In this document: positions 14,882 through 23,078 of the stretch, piece by piece | Layout of the letters: each line of letters opens with the position of its first letter | Numbering within the stretch: position 1 is the first letter of the stretch | NCBI RefSeq assembly: GCF_001875325.1 | Contig: NZ_MDDC01000002.1 | Location: 62,001 to 126,000, forward strand | Direction of reading: 5' to 3' | Source of the DNA: Neomoorella thermoacetica | GTDB taxonomy: Bacteria; Bacillota; DSM-521; Neomoorellales; Neomoorellaceae | Length of the DNA stretch: 64,000 nucleotides | Translations under genes and position numbers: made by a program | Notes under the pieces: generated by a model | Told to the model about the DNA's origin: nothing | The model's database searches: none | The model's input: the letters and a program-made list of their open reading frames with translations, nothing else

Positions 14882-16924
14882 GTGCGTGTTTATCGTTCCG
14901 CCTGTCCCTGCAACTGTTACGATGCCTGCGCCATGCTGACCTATGTGGAGGACGGGCGGGTGGTAAAAGTAGAAGGTGATCCCGGCCACGGCTACACCCG
15001 CGGTCGCCTTTGCGCGAAGGGTTACGCCTATAGCCGCCGGGTACACAGCCCGGAGCGGCTGCGCTACCCTTTACGCCAGTTTCCCCGCGGTTCGGGCAAC
15101 TGGCAGCGCCTATCCTGGGAGGAAGCCCTGGATCTTATTGCCTGCTCTATCCTTGAACTCAAGGCCAGGTACGGCAGTACCCTGCCCCTGGCTTATAATA
15201 AATACTCGGGCAACTTCGGCTGGTTGCAAAACACCGTGGACGCCTTTTTCACCAGCCTGGGTCCCACCACCCGGGCCGGCGGTTCGCCCTGCTGGGCAGC
15301 TGGCCTGGACGCCATGTACCTGGATTTTGGTACCATCTATAACCCTGACCCCGAAGACCTGGCCAGCTGCCGGGCTGTTATCCTCTGGGGCGCCAACCCC
15401 GCCTGGACCTCGGTCCACTCCCTGGCCCTGCTGCAACAGGCCCGGGAACGGGGCGGGATAGTGGCCGTCATCGACCCGGTCCTCAGTGCTACCGCCAGGT
15501 GGGCTGATTACTATTTTCAGGTAAAACCGGGCACCGACGGCGCCCTGGCCCTGGGAGTCCTGGCTTATCTCTACCGGCAGGGTCACCTGGAAATAGAAAC
15601 CATTGCCCGTTACGCTACCGGTTGGCCGGATTTAGAGGCTTACCTGCAGGGGTTATCTCCGGAATGGGCTGCTGCGGCTACCGGCCTGCCCCCGGAAGCC
15701 ATAGCAACCCTAGCGACAATTTATGCTAAATACCTGCCGGCGGCCACCTGGATCGGCTTCGGCTTGCAGCGCCACGCCAACGGCGGCCAGAACGTCCGGG
15801 CTATTAACGCCCTGGCTACCCTGGCGGGCTTGCAGGATGGACCTGGCGGGGGAATATACTACGCCCACCAGGCCACCTGGCCGGTGGAGCCTCCCCTGGC
15901 CATGCCGCCGGATGCCCGGGGCAGCAACCGCTACCTGAATATCAATAACTTCGCCGCCGAACTTGTGTCCTGCCGGGAACCGCCGGTCAAGTTTTTATGG
16001 CTTGCCTACCGCGACCCGGTTACCCAGGAAGCCGGGGCGCGGCAGCTAATCCGGGCCCTGGACACCCTGGAAATGATTGTCGTGGTCGACCATTTTCTGA
16101 CCCCGGCAGCCCAGGTGGCCGATATCGTCCTGCCGGCGGCTTCCCTTTTTGAAACCTGGGATATCGTGTCCAGCTACTGGCACTACTGGGTAGCCGCCAA
16201 CGAACCGGCCCTCCCGCCATGGTTTGAAGCCAGGAGCGACCTGGAGATCGTCGCCGCCCTGGCAGCCCGGCTGAATGAACTGGCCCCGGGCAGCAGTACC
16301 TTTCCAGTTGGCCGGCAGGCGACTACCTGGTTGGATATCCTTTTTGACCAGCGTTTACAGGATCTCCTGGGCCTGAAGTCCTGGCAGGGACTTTTAGAGG
16401 GGCCGCGCAAAGCTCGGGTACCGGCCCCGCCGTCTGGAATAACCCTTCGGGCTACCGGGGCGGGGGAGGCGGCCCTGCCAGTCCTGCCTGTTTATGTACC
16501 ACCGCTGGCGCCGCCGCCGGAGTATCCCCTGCAGCTCCTTACCAGTCACCAGCAATTTGGCCTGCATTCCCAGTTCCAGAACCTGGACTGGCTCCAGGCC
16601 CTCAACCCGGAGCCAGCCATCTTCCTCAGCCCCGTTGCAGCCAGGAAACGTCGCCTGGCAGATGGCGACCTGGCGCGGGTTTATAATGAAAACGGGGAAA
16701 TAATCGCCCGTGTCAGGATTGAAGCCGGGGTTCAAGAGGGAGTGGCAGTCGCGTATGAGGGCTGGTACGGTAAGGACCGCTACCAGGGCAAACGGCTGTT
16801 TTCGGCGGGGGATTATAATGTCAACTTTTTAACGTCCCCCCGGGCCACTGATATGGGAAACCTCACCACCGGCTTCCCGGGATGCGCCTTCTATGATTGC
16901 TTTGTGGAGGTTTGCCGCCTGTGA
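14882..16924 (+). CDS. Molybdopterin oxidoreductase catalytic subunit, no export signal
   Basis: A paralogue (680 residues) of the enzyme at 11106-13328. It begins directly at the Fe-S domain (Cys8, Cys12, Cys16, Cys44; CPCNCYDAC and LCAKG) and lacks any twin-arginine leader, so it should stay in the cytoplasm. Shared landmarks include NWQRLSWEEALDLIA, GSPCWAAG with Cys137, GFGLQRHANGGQNVRAINAL and SSYWHYWV. The GTG start follows a purine-rich GGGGGAAGGGG. It overlaps the next gene by 4 bp, as in the first module. It probably arose by tandem duplication followed by loss of the leader and the anchor gene. The substrate is unknown. Confidence 0.9.
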   Translation: MRVYRSACPCNCYDACAMLTYVEDGRVVKVEGDPGHGYTRGRLCAKGYAYSRRVHSPERLRYPLRQFPRGSGNWQRLSWEEALDLIACSILELKARYGSTLPLAYNKYSGNFGWLQNTVDAFFTSLGPTTRAGGSPCWAAGLDAMYLDFGTIYNPDPEDLASCRAVILWGANPAWTSVHSLALLQQARERGGIVAVIDPVLSATARWADYYFQVKPGTDGALALGVLAYLYRQGHLEIETIARYATGWPDLEAYLQGLSPEWAAAATGLPPEAIATLATIYAKYLPAATWIGFGLQRHANGGQNVRAINALATLAGLQDGPGGGIYYAHQATWPVEPPLAMPPDARGSNRYLNINNFAAELVSCREPPVKFLWLAYRDPVTQEAGARQLIRALDTLEMIVVVDHFLTPAAQVADIVLPAASLFETWDIVSSYWHYWVAANEPALPPWFEARSDLEIVAALAARLNELAPGSSTFPVGRQATTWLDILFDQRLQDLLGLKSWQGLLEGPRKARVPAPPSGITLRATGAGEAALPVLPVYVPPLAPPPEYPLQLLTSHQQFGLHSQFQNLDWLQALNPEPAIFLSPVAARKRRLADGDLARVYNENGEIIARVRIEAGVQEGVAVAYEGWYGKDRYQGKRLFSAGDYNVNFLTSPRATDMGNLTTGFPGCAFYDCFVEVCRL

Positions 16925-17472
16925 AGCAATTAGCCTTCTGGTTGCGGCCGGAACGCTGCGTCGGTTGCCGTAATTGCCAGCTGGCCTGCAAGAATGAACA
17001 CCGGACTGCAGCCCGGATCAACTGGCGCCGGGTGCAGGAAGGTGAGGATAATGACCGGCGTTACTTTATATCCCTGGCCTGTAACCACTGCCGCAACCCG
17101 GAGTGCTTCCGGGTCTGCCCGGAAAAGGCCTACTGGAAAAGGCGCGACGGGGTGGTCCTGCACCTGCCCCGGCGTTGCCAGGGGTGCCAGGCCTGTGTCC
17201 GGGCCTGTCCCTACCAGGCACCCCGGTACAATCCGGAAACTCGTAAGGCGGAAAAGTGCGACTTCTGCCATAAGCGCCTGGATCAGGGGTTGCCGCCGGC
17301 CTGCGTGGCTGCCTGCCCGACCGGGGCCCTGGGCATAGTCGCCTGGTCGGAAGACCTAGGTGAAGCCCCCTATGCTGGTTGGCCTGGTTTTTTACCCGAC
17401 CCGGCCCTGACCCGGCCGTCGCTACAGTTTACCCGGGAGAAAAGGGGCCGGCATTTCCTGCAGCAGGGATAA
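16921..17472 (+). CDS. Four-cluster ferredoxin subunit of the second molybdoenzyme
   Basis: A protein of about 183 residues with the same four-cluster pattern as the first module: CVGCRNCQLAC, CNHCRNPEC with CPEKA, CQGCQACVRAC, and CDFC with CVAACP. The longest frame begins at 16897, but the GTG at 16921 follows GGAGG by ten bases and reproduces the GTGA overlap seen in the first module, so it is preferred. No membrane anchor gene follows. The electron partner may therefore be a soluble donor or the anchor of the first module (inference). Confidence 0.9.
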   Translation: MKQLAFWLRPERCVGCRNCQLACKNEHRTAARINWRRVQEGEDNDRRYFISLACNHCRNPECFRVCPEKAYWKRRDGVVLHLPRRCQGCQACVRACPYQAPRYNPETRKAEKCDFCHKRLDQGLPPACVAACPTGALGIVAWSEDLGEAPYAGWPGFLPDPALTRPSLQFTREKRGRHFLQQG

Positions 17473-17483
17473 GGATAACTTCA

Positions 17484-17498
17484 TTGTAATAATTACAA
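17484..17498 (+). promoter_or_regulatory. Palindrome upstream of the PucR-type gene
   Basis: TTGTAAT-A-ATTACAA is a perfect 7-bp palindrome with one central base, in an AT-rich patch between the second Fe-S gene and the regulator. It could be an operator. No T-run follows, so it is unlikely to be a terminator. Confidence 0.4.
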
Positions 17499-17602
17499 AA
17501 TATTCACCTTTGAATTGGGAAAAATACAAAAGAAGGGGCCCGGGTGGGTAGTATATCCCTGCCGTCAATAAGGGCAGATGATAGACCACTTTGGAGGGGG
17601 AA

Positions 17603-18760
17603 ATGGACAGTCTAAGCGGGTTAATGGATCTCATTATTAAAGGCAGCAACCTCGACGGCCTGGTCCGGTACCTGGAGGCTCAATACGGGGCCGTATTTAT
17701 CATCGCTAATCCCTGGGGCCGGGTCCTGGCCGCCAGCGACCAGGCGAGTTTTCCCGGTGGGAGTTACCTGCCCTTTAAACTGCCGGTCGGCGGTGGTGAA
17801 GGCGTCTTCCAGGGGGAGACTTACCTGGCCTGGCCTTTACAGAGTGGAGCTATCAACCATGGTTACCTTGTAACCCTGGGGGCAGGGAAACTGCCTCCCC
17901 GGGTGGTAGAAAACCTCGACCAGGTAGGCAAGTTGTTCCTCCTGGCTCTGGCCAGGGAGCAAGCTGTCCTGGCGACCGAGAGGCGTTACCGCGCCGACTT
18001 CATTTACGACCTCCTATATAATAACTTTGAATCTAAGGAAGCCCTGGTAGCCAGGGGCCAGCTCTGGGGCTGGGATTTGAACCGGCCCCATGCCTTAATG
18101 GTGGTGGAACTCCTGGCTGGCCCGGGGGAGCAATTTCGCGAACTGGCAGGGGCAATGGTCCTGGAGGAGCAACCGCAGGCCATCCTCCTGCCCCGGGAGC
18201 GGCAACTGGTGATTATCATCCCCTCCCTGGAGGAAAAAGGGGCCACCGCCAGGAGAATGCAGGGAATTTTTAATGGCCTGCAGCAAAAACTCAGCCGTTA
18301 CCTGCCCGGTATGCGGCTGGCCGGGGGAGTGGGGCTTTTTTATCCTTCCACAACCGACCTGTATTTAAGTTTCCAGGAGGCTAAAATAGCCCTGGAAATA
18401 GGCAAACTGCGCCGGGAGCCGGGATTAGTCTTTTTTGCCGGACTGGGGGTGGAGAGGCTTCTCTATCAATTGACGCCCCAACAATTGGAGGATTATTACC
18501 AGCAAACCCTGGGCCGATTGGAGGATTTTGATAGGGAGAACGGCACCAGCTACCTGGAGGTACTGGAGAAGTTCTTCCAGTATAACGGCGACTTCCAGGC
18601 CATTGCCCGCCACTTTTACCTGCATCCCAATACCCTGCGCTACCGCCTGCAAAAGATTGGCGAGATCCTGGAGGTGGACGTCCACTCCCTGGAGACCCAA
18701 CTGGACCTCCTGGCGGCCCTTAAGGCCGGCCTCCTGGCCCGGCACCGGTCGCGGGGATAG
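17603..18760 (+). CDS. PucR/CdaR-family transcriptional regulator
   Basis: A regulator of about 385 residues. The N-terminal half is a sensor-like region (AQYGAVFIIANPWGRVLAA). The middle matches the GGDEF-like CdaR region, and the C-terminus holds the PucR helix-turn-helix (FQAIARHFYLHPNTLRYRLQ, near residues 330-350). The ATG at 17603 follows GGAGGGGG by about four bases and is preferred over the TTG at 17591, which overlaps that ribosome binding site. It sits directly behind the molybdoenzyme genes on the same strand, and control of those genes is plausible but unproven. Confidence 0.88.
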   Translation: MDSLSGLMDLIIKGSNLDGLVRYLEAQYGAVFIIANPWGRVLAASDQASFPGGSYLPFKLPVGGGEGVFQGETYLAWPLQSGAINHGYLVTLGAGKLPPRVVENLDQVGKLFLLALAREQAVLATERRYRADFIYDLLYNNFESKEALVARGQLWGWDLNRPHALMVVELLAGPGEQFRELAGAMVLEEQPQAILLPRERQLVIIIPSLEEKGATARRMQGIFNGLQQKLSRYLPGMRLAGGVGLFYPSTTDLYLSFQEAKIALEIGKLRREPGLVFFAGLGVERLLYQLTPQQLEDYYQQTLGRLEDFDRENGTSYLEVLEKFFQYNGDFQAIARHFYLHPNTLRYRLQKIGEILEVDVHSLETQLDLLAALKAGLLARHRSRG

Positions 18761-18815
18761 TAAACAGGACGTTGAATGGTTTTCAAGGTGTGACGGGTGG
18801 AATCTATTCTACTCC

Positions 18816-18845
18816 TTGTCATGGGCCGTGGAGCTATGCTATAAT
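18816..18845 (+). promoter_or_regulatory. Promoter upstream of the YqzL-like gene
   Basis: TTGTCA at 18816-18821 and TATAAT at 18840-18845 with an 18-base spacer. Transcripts from here would carry the microprotein and could read into the pheS leader. Confidence 0.7.
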
Positions 18846-18893
18846 TACACTTGTGAGGTTACCCCCAAAAGCTCCAGGAAAGGTTGTGATAGG

Positions 18894-18986
18894 GTGATCC
18901 TGTCGGCGGAGTTCTTTTGGAGGCTATTTGAAAAAACAGGTTCCATAGCTGCTTACATTCTTTATCGACGGATGGTTTTGCAGTAG
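18894..18986 (+). CDS. YqzL-like microprotein (30 aa)
   Basis: A tiny open frame, GTG to TAG, encoding ILSAEFFWRLFEKTGSIAAY followed by a short tail. The F-W-x-L-F-x-x-T-G-S-I-x-A-Y-x-L-Y pattern matches the YqzL family of short Firmicute proteins of unknown role. AGGAAAGG lies about nine bases upstream. The frame ends inside the -35 region of the pheS leader promoter. Family YqzL proteins are usually somewhat longer, so this may be a short member. Confidence 0.6.
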   Translation: MILSAEFFWRLFEKTGSIAAYILYRRMVLQ

Positions 18987-19004
18987 GCTGAAAATTGTTA
19001 TAGT
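18978..19004 (+). promoter_or_regulatory. Promoter of the pheST T-box transcript
   Basis: TTGCAG at 18978-18983 and the extended -10 TGTTATAGT ending at 19004. The spacer is only 15 bases, but the TGn extension compensates, and the T-box structure starts directly after. Confidence 0.6.
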
Positions 19005-19010
19005 GGAAAT

Positions 19011-19248
19011 GCTATGAACGGGTAAAGTAGCCGGTGCGGAACCCACAGGGAGGCGGCGTCGCTGACTGGAAGCGCTGCCGGGGAAAGGCCGGTCGAAGTT
19101 CCCCCGGGAGCAGCAGGCTGAAAAGAAGAGTAGGCCGGGCCGGTTTTCCCGCCGTTAGAGGGGAACGGCATGATGGTGCCGGGTAACTTGGGGTGGTTTG
19201 AGGATGTTATTAGCTTTCGTCCCGAAGGGGCGAAGGCTTTTTATTTTG
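19011..19248 (+). ncRNA. T-box riboswitch upstream of pheS
   Basis: The leader shows stem I elements (GAACGGGTAAAGTAG, then GGAGGCGGCGTCGCTGACTGG). The specifier candidate TTC lies in CGAAGTTCCCC, reading phenylalanine. A divergent T-box core GGGGTGGTTTGAGG contains TGGT, which would pair with the tRNA-Phe 3' end. A terminator AGCTTTCGTCCC/GGGGCGAAGGCTTTTTATTTT closes the leader. Uncharged tRNA-Phe should permit read-through into pheST. The T-box core departs from the usual consensus, but specifier, terminator and position agree. Confidence 0.85.
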
Positions 19249-19267
19249 TCAGAACGAGGTGACCTCA

Positions 19268-20290
19268 ATGTTAGAAGTTATCGCCAAAATTCGGGAGGAA
19301 GCCCTGGCCCGGGTGGCAGCGGCCACCAGCAGCGAGGAACTGGAGGCCTTACGGGTCCTGTACCTGGGAAAAAAGGGTGAACTGACCCGGGTTTTACGGG
19401 GGATGGGTAAACTTCCGCCTGAAGAGCGGCCCCGGGTAGGACAGATGGCCAACAAGGTACGGGAAGAGCTGGAAGGGGCCCTGAAAGAACACCGGGAGAA
19501 TCTCTCCCGCCGCGAACAGGCGGAGCGCTTGCGGGCGGAAGCCCTTGACGTGACCCTGCCCGGGCGCCCGGTTACCAGGGGCAATCGTCACCCCCTTTAC
19601 CAGGTATTGAACGAAATCAAGGCCGTCTTCATCGGCCTGGGGTTCGACGTCGCCGAGGGGCCGGAGGTGGAGAGCGACTACTATAACTTTGAGGCCTTGA
19701 ATTTACTCAAGGAGCACCCGGCGCGAGATATGCAGGATTCCTTTTACCTTACCGAAGACGTACTCCTGCGTACCCATACTTCCCCGGTCCAGGTGCGGGT
19801 GATGGAAGCGCGGCGCCCCCGGCTGCCGATCCGCATTGTCGCACCGGGCAAAGTCTACCGGCGCGATGATGACGCCACCCACTCCCCCATGTTTCACCAG
19901 GTGGAGGGCCTGCTGGTGGACCGGCGGGTGACCTTTGGCGATCTAAAAGGCACCTTGATGGCCTTTTTAAAGCAGATGTTCGGCGATCAGGTCCAGGTAC
20001 GTTTCCGGCCCAGCTATTTTCCCTTCACCGAGCCCAGCGCCGAGGTAGATATGTCCTGCGTCATGTGCGGCGGCAACGGCTGTCGCGTCTGTTCCCACAC
20101 CGGCTGGCTGGAGATCCTCGGCTGCGGCATGGTTCATCCGAAGGTTTTAAGCATGTCCGGCTACGACCCGGAGGAGGTCAGCGGCTTTGCCTTTGGCCTG
20201 GGCGTGGAGCGGGTGGCCATGCTGAAGTACGGCATCGACGACCTGCGCCTCTTCTATGAAAACGACCTGCGCTTCCTGCGGCAGTTTTAA
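19268..20290 (+). CDS. pheS: Phenylalanyl-tRNA synthetase alpha subunit
   Basis: The catalytic subunit, 340 residues, of the heterotetrameric enzyme. An N-terminal coiled coil ([22 protein letters not shown]) binds tRNA. The class II core has [41 protein letters not shown] and the motif 3 region [19 protein letters not shown] Cys cluster ([12 protein letters not shown]) interrupts the core, as in many Firmicute PheS proteins. The longest frame starts at a GTG within the ribosome binding site; the ATG at 19268, after GAGGTGA, fits the family. Confidence 0.97.
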   Translation: MLEVIAKIREEALARVAAATSSEELEALRVLYLGKKGELTRVLRGMGKLPPEERPRVGQMANKVREELEGALKEHRENLSRREQAERLRAEALDVTLPGRPVTRGNRHPLYQVLNEIKAVFIGLGFDVAEGPEVESDYYNFEALNLLKEHPARDMQDSFYLTEDVLLRTHTSPVQVRVMEARRPRLPIRIVAPGKVYRRDDDATHSPMFHQVEGLLVDRRVTFGDLKGTLMAFLKQMFGDQVQVRFRPSYFPFTEPSAEVDMSCVMCGGNGCRVCSHTGWLEILGCGMVHPKVLSMSGYDPEEVSGFAFGLGVERVAMLKYGIDDLRLFYENDLRFLRQF

Positions 20291-20298
20291 AGGAGTGA

Positions 20299-22716
20299 AT
20301 GCCTTTGCGAGTCCCGTATAAATGGCTACAGCAATACGTCGACGTCACCCTGCCTCCTGCAGAGCTGGCCGACAAGCTCACCATGGCCGGCCTGGCGGTT
20401 GAGGGTCTTGAAGACCTCACCCCCGGCTTTCAGAAGGTAGTGGCCGGGCAAATAAAAACCATCACCCCCCATCCCGATGCCGACCACCTGGTCGTCTGCC
20501 GCGTCGACGCCGGCCGGGAACTCCAGCTGGTGACGGGCGCTCCCAACGTCCATGAGGGCCAGATGGTAGCCGTCGCCCTGGAAGGTGCCAGGCTGCCGGG
20601 AGGAAGGGAGATTCACCGGGCTACCTTTCGCGGCGTGGTCTCCGAAGGGATGCTCTGTTCGGCCCAGGAGCTTGGCCTGGATGTCAGCCTGGTTTCCCCG
20701 GAAGACCGGGAAGGGATCATCACCCTGCCCCCCGATGCCTCCCCGGGAGCGGATGCGGCGGAAGTCCTGGGCCTCAAGGACGTGGTCCTGGTCCTGGAAC
20801 TGACCCCCAACCGGGCCGACTGCCTGAGCATTTTGGGCGTTGCGCGGGAAGTGGCGGCTATTACCGGCGTCCCCCTCCACCTGCCGGCCACTCTTCCCGG
20901 CGAGGACGGCCCGGAAATTACCGGCCTGGCGGCGGTAGAAATCGCCGCCCCGGACCTCTGCGCCCGCTATGTGGCTCGCCTGGTCCAGGGAGTGCGCATC
21001 GGCCCCTCACCGGCCTGGCTGCAGGCCTTTTTACGGGCCGCAGGTATGCGGCCAATCAACAACGTGGTTGACATAACTAACTTTATCATGCTGGAGATGG
21101 GCCAGCCCCTCCATGCCTTTGATTACAGCCTCCTGGAGGGACACCGGATAATCGTGCGCCGGGCCGGGCCGGGAGAAAAAATAACGACCCTGGATGGAGT
21201 GGAAAGAGAACTGAATCCGGAGATGCTGGTCATCGCCGACGCCGCGCGGCCGGTAGCTGTAGCGGGCGTCATGGGCGGACTGGCGACGGAGGTTACCCCG
21301 GCAACTACCAGTATCCTGATCGAATCCGCCCATTTTGACGCTGTTTCCATCCGCCGTACCTCCCGCCGCCTGGGCCTGCGCTCGGAGGCCTCGACCCGTT
21401 TTGAACGGGGGGTCAACCTGGAGGGCGCGCCCGCGGCGGCCGACCGGGCGGCGCGGTTAATGGCCGAGCTGGCCGGGGGCCGGGTGGCCCCTGGCCGCAT
21501 CGACTGCTATGTAAAACGGCGCCAGCCGGTCACTATTGAGCTGCGGCCGGAGCGGGTAAACTACCTCCTGGGGACGGAACTGGCAGCGGCGACCATGAAG
21601 GAACTCCTGGAGCGCCTGCACCTGGAAGTCCGGGGTGAAGGCCCCTTCCAGGTGACCGTCCCGGCCTACCGGGGCGACCTGACCGGGGAGATTGACCTGG
21701 TGGAAGAGATAGCCCGTCTCTACGGCTATAACCGCATCCCCGTCACCCTGCCGGGTAGCCTCACGGCCCGGGAAAAACAGACTCCGGCCCAGCGCTGGGA
21801 AGAGGCCGGCAGGGAAGCGGCGGCGGCCGCCGGCCTGGCGGAGGTCATCACCTACAGCTTTATCGGTCCCAGGGCCCTGGATCAACTGCAGCTGCCGGAG
21901 GACCACCCCTGGCGCCGTACAGTTAAGATCCAGAATCCCTTAAGGGAAGAGCAGAGCATCATGCGGCCCTCCTTGCTGCCGGGCTTATTGGAGGTGGCCG
22001 GCCGAAACGCCAGCCGCCGGGTGCTGCCGGTGGCCATCTATGAACTGGGGCGGGTATTTATACCGGCAGGGTCGCCCCGGCCCGATGAACCCCTGCGCCT
22101 GGCCGGGCTGGTCATGGGGACCACCCCGCGGGGATGGAACTGGCCGGCCGGGGAGATGGATTTTTATTACCTGAAGGGTATCCTCGAAAGCATATTCAGC
22201 CGGCTCCGGGTCGGGGACATTTCCTGGGAAGCCAGTAATGACTATCCCTTCCTCCACCCCGGCCGGGCCGCGACCATCAAGGCCCGTACCAGGGTCCTGG
22301 GCTACCTGGGGGAACTGCACCCGGAAGTCCTGGCAGCAATGGAGTTGCCGGCAAGGGCCTGCGTCTTTGAACTGGACTGGGAGGCTGCCGGGGACCAGGC
22401 CCTGCGGGTGCCTCGCTATGAACCCCTGCCCCGTTTCCCGGCCGTGGAACGGGACCTGGCGGTGGTGGTGCCGGCCACGACGCCGGCGGCGGCCGTGGCC
22501 GGGGTAATCAGGGAGGCCGGGGGCGAACTGCTGCGGGCCGTCGCCCTGTTCGATGTCTATGAAGGCGCCCCGGTGCCGGAGGGCTGCAAGAGCCTGGCCT
22601 ATTCCCTGGTCTACCATCTACCCGGCCGTACCCTGACCGACGCCGAGGTGAATGCGGCCCAGGAAAGGATTCAGAGGGCACTGGAGGAGCGCCTGGGGGC
22701 CAGTTTGCGACAGTAG
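20299..22716 (+). CDS. pheT: Phenylalanyl-tRNA synthetase beta subunit
   Basis: The beta subunit, 805 residues: EMAP-II-like tRNA-binding domain near residues 40-150 (VVAGQIKTITPHPDADHLVVCRV), then B3/B4 editing domain (MRPINNVVDITNFIMLE), B5 domain, a catalytically inactive class II-like core, and the C-terminal FDX-ACB anticodon-binding domain starting near PRFPAVERDLAVVV. Length is standard. It begins 8 bp after pheS, with AAAGGAG just upstream, and pairs with PheS in an alpha2-beta2 enzyme. Confidence 0.97.
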   Translation: MPLRVPYKWLQQYVDVTLPPAELADKLTMAGLAVEGLEDLTPGFQKVVAGQIKTITPHPDADHLVVCRVDAGRELQLVTGAPNVHEGQMVAVALEGARLPGGREIHRATFRGVVSEGMLCSAQELGLDVSLVSPEDREGIITLPPDASPGADAAEVLGLKDVVLVLELTPNRADCLSILGVAREVAAITGVPLHLPATLPGEDGPEITGLAAVEIAAPDLCARYVARLVQGVRIGPSPAWLQAFLRAAGMRPINNVVDITNFIMLEMGQPLHAFDYSLLEGHRIIVRRAGPGEKITTLDGVERELNPEMLVIADAARPVAVAGVMGGLATEVTPATTSILIESAHFDAVSIRRTSRRLGLRSEASTRFERGVNLEGAPAAADRAARLMAELAGGRVAPGRIDCYVKRRQPVTIELRPERVNYLLGTELAAATMKELLERLHLEVRGEGPFQVTVPAYRGDLTGEIDLVEEIARLYGYNRIPVTLPGSLTAREKQTPAQRWEEAGREAAAAAGLAEVITYSFIGPRALDQLQLPEDHPWRRTVKIQNPLREEQSIMRPSLLPGLLEVAGRNASRRVLPVAIYELGRVFIPAGSPRPDEPLRLAGLVMGTTPRGWNWPAGEMDFYYLKGILESIFSRLRVGDISWEASNDYPFLHPGRAATIKARTRVLGYLGELHPEVLAAMELPARACVFELDWEAAGDQALRVPRYEPLPRFPAVERDLAVVVPATTPAAAVAGVIREAGGELLRAVALFDVYEGAPVPEGCKSLAYSLVYHLPGRTLTDAEVNAAQERIQRALEERLGASLRQ

Positions 22717-22802
22717 GAGATTTTTTTGCCGGCGGGAGGATTTTGCCGCCCGGAAGCGAAAGTAAGGTAAAAAAAGCTACCAGGCGAAAGGGAGGGATCA
22801 GC

Positions 22803-23078
22803 TTGCCCCAGGCCGAAGGCCAGGTGGTGGCTCAGGACCGCACCACAGTGAATATTAACGGCCAGGACTACGTAGTTAAAGGAGAAGCCCCGGAGTATAT
22901 CCAGATGCTGGCCGCCTATGTGGATAAAAAGATGCGCCAGGTAAACCAGAAATTCCCCCACTATTCGCCCGTGAAGGTGGCCGTCCTCGCAGCGTTGAAT
23001 ATTGCCGATGAGCTCTACAAAGTACAGCAGGATTACGACACCCTGGTAAAACTGATACAGGAGGAAAAACAGGGTTGA
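22803..23078 (+). CDS. zapA: Cell division protein ZapA
   Basis: A ZapA-family protein that binds and bundles FtsZ at the division ring. The β-sheet head (TTVNINGQDYVVKGEAPEYIQ) precedes the dimerising helix VDKKMRQVNQKFPHYSPVKV and the coiled coil ALNIADELYKVQQDYDTLV. The longest frame starts at a TTG at 22743. The TTG at 22803, six bases after GGAGGG, gives the usual short family length of about 91 residues and is preferred, though 22743 also has a purine-rich site nearby. It sits between pheT and polX and overlaps polX by 4 bp. Confidence 0.88.
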   Translation: MPQAEGQVVAQDRTTVNINGQDYVVKGEAPEYIQMLAAYVDKKMRQVNQKFPHYSPVKVAVLAALNIADELYKVQQDYDTLVKLIQEEKQG

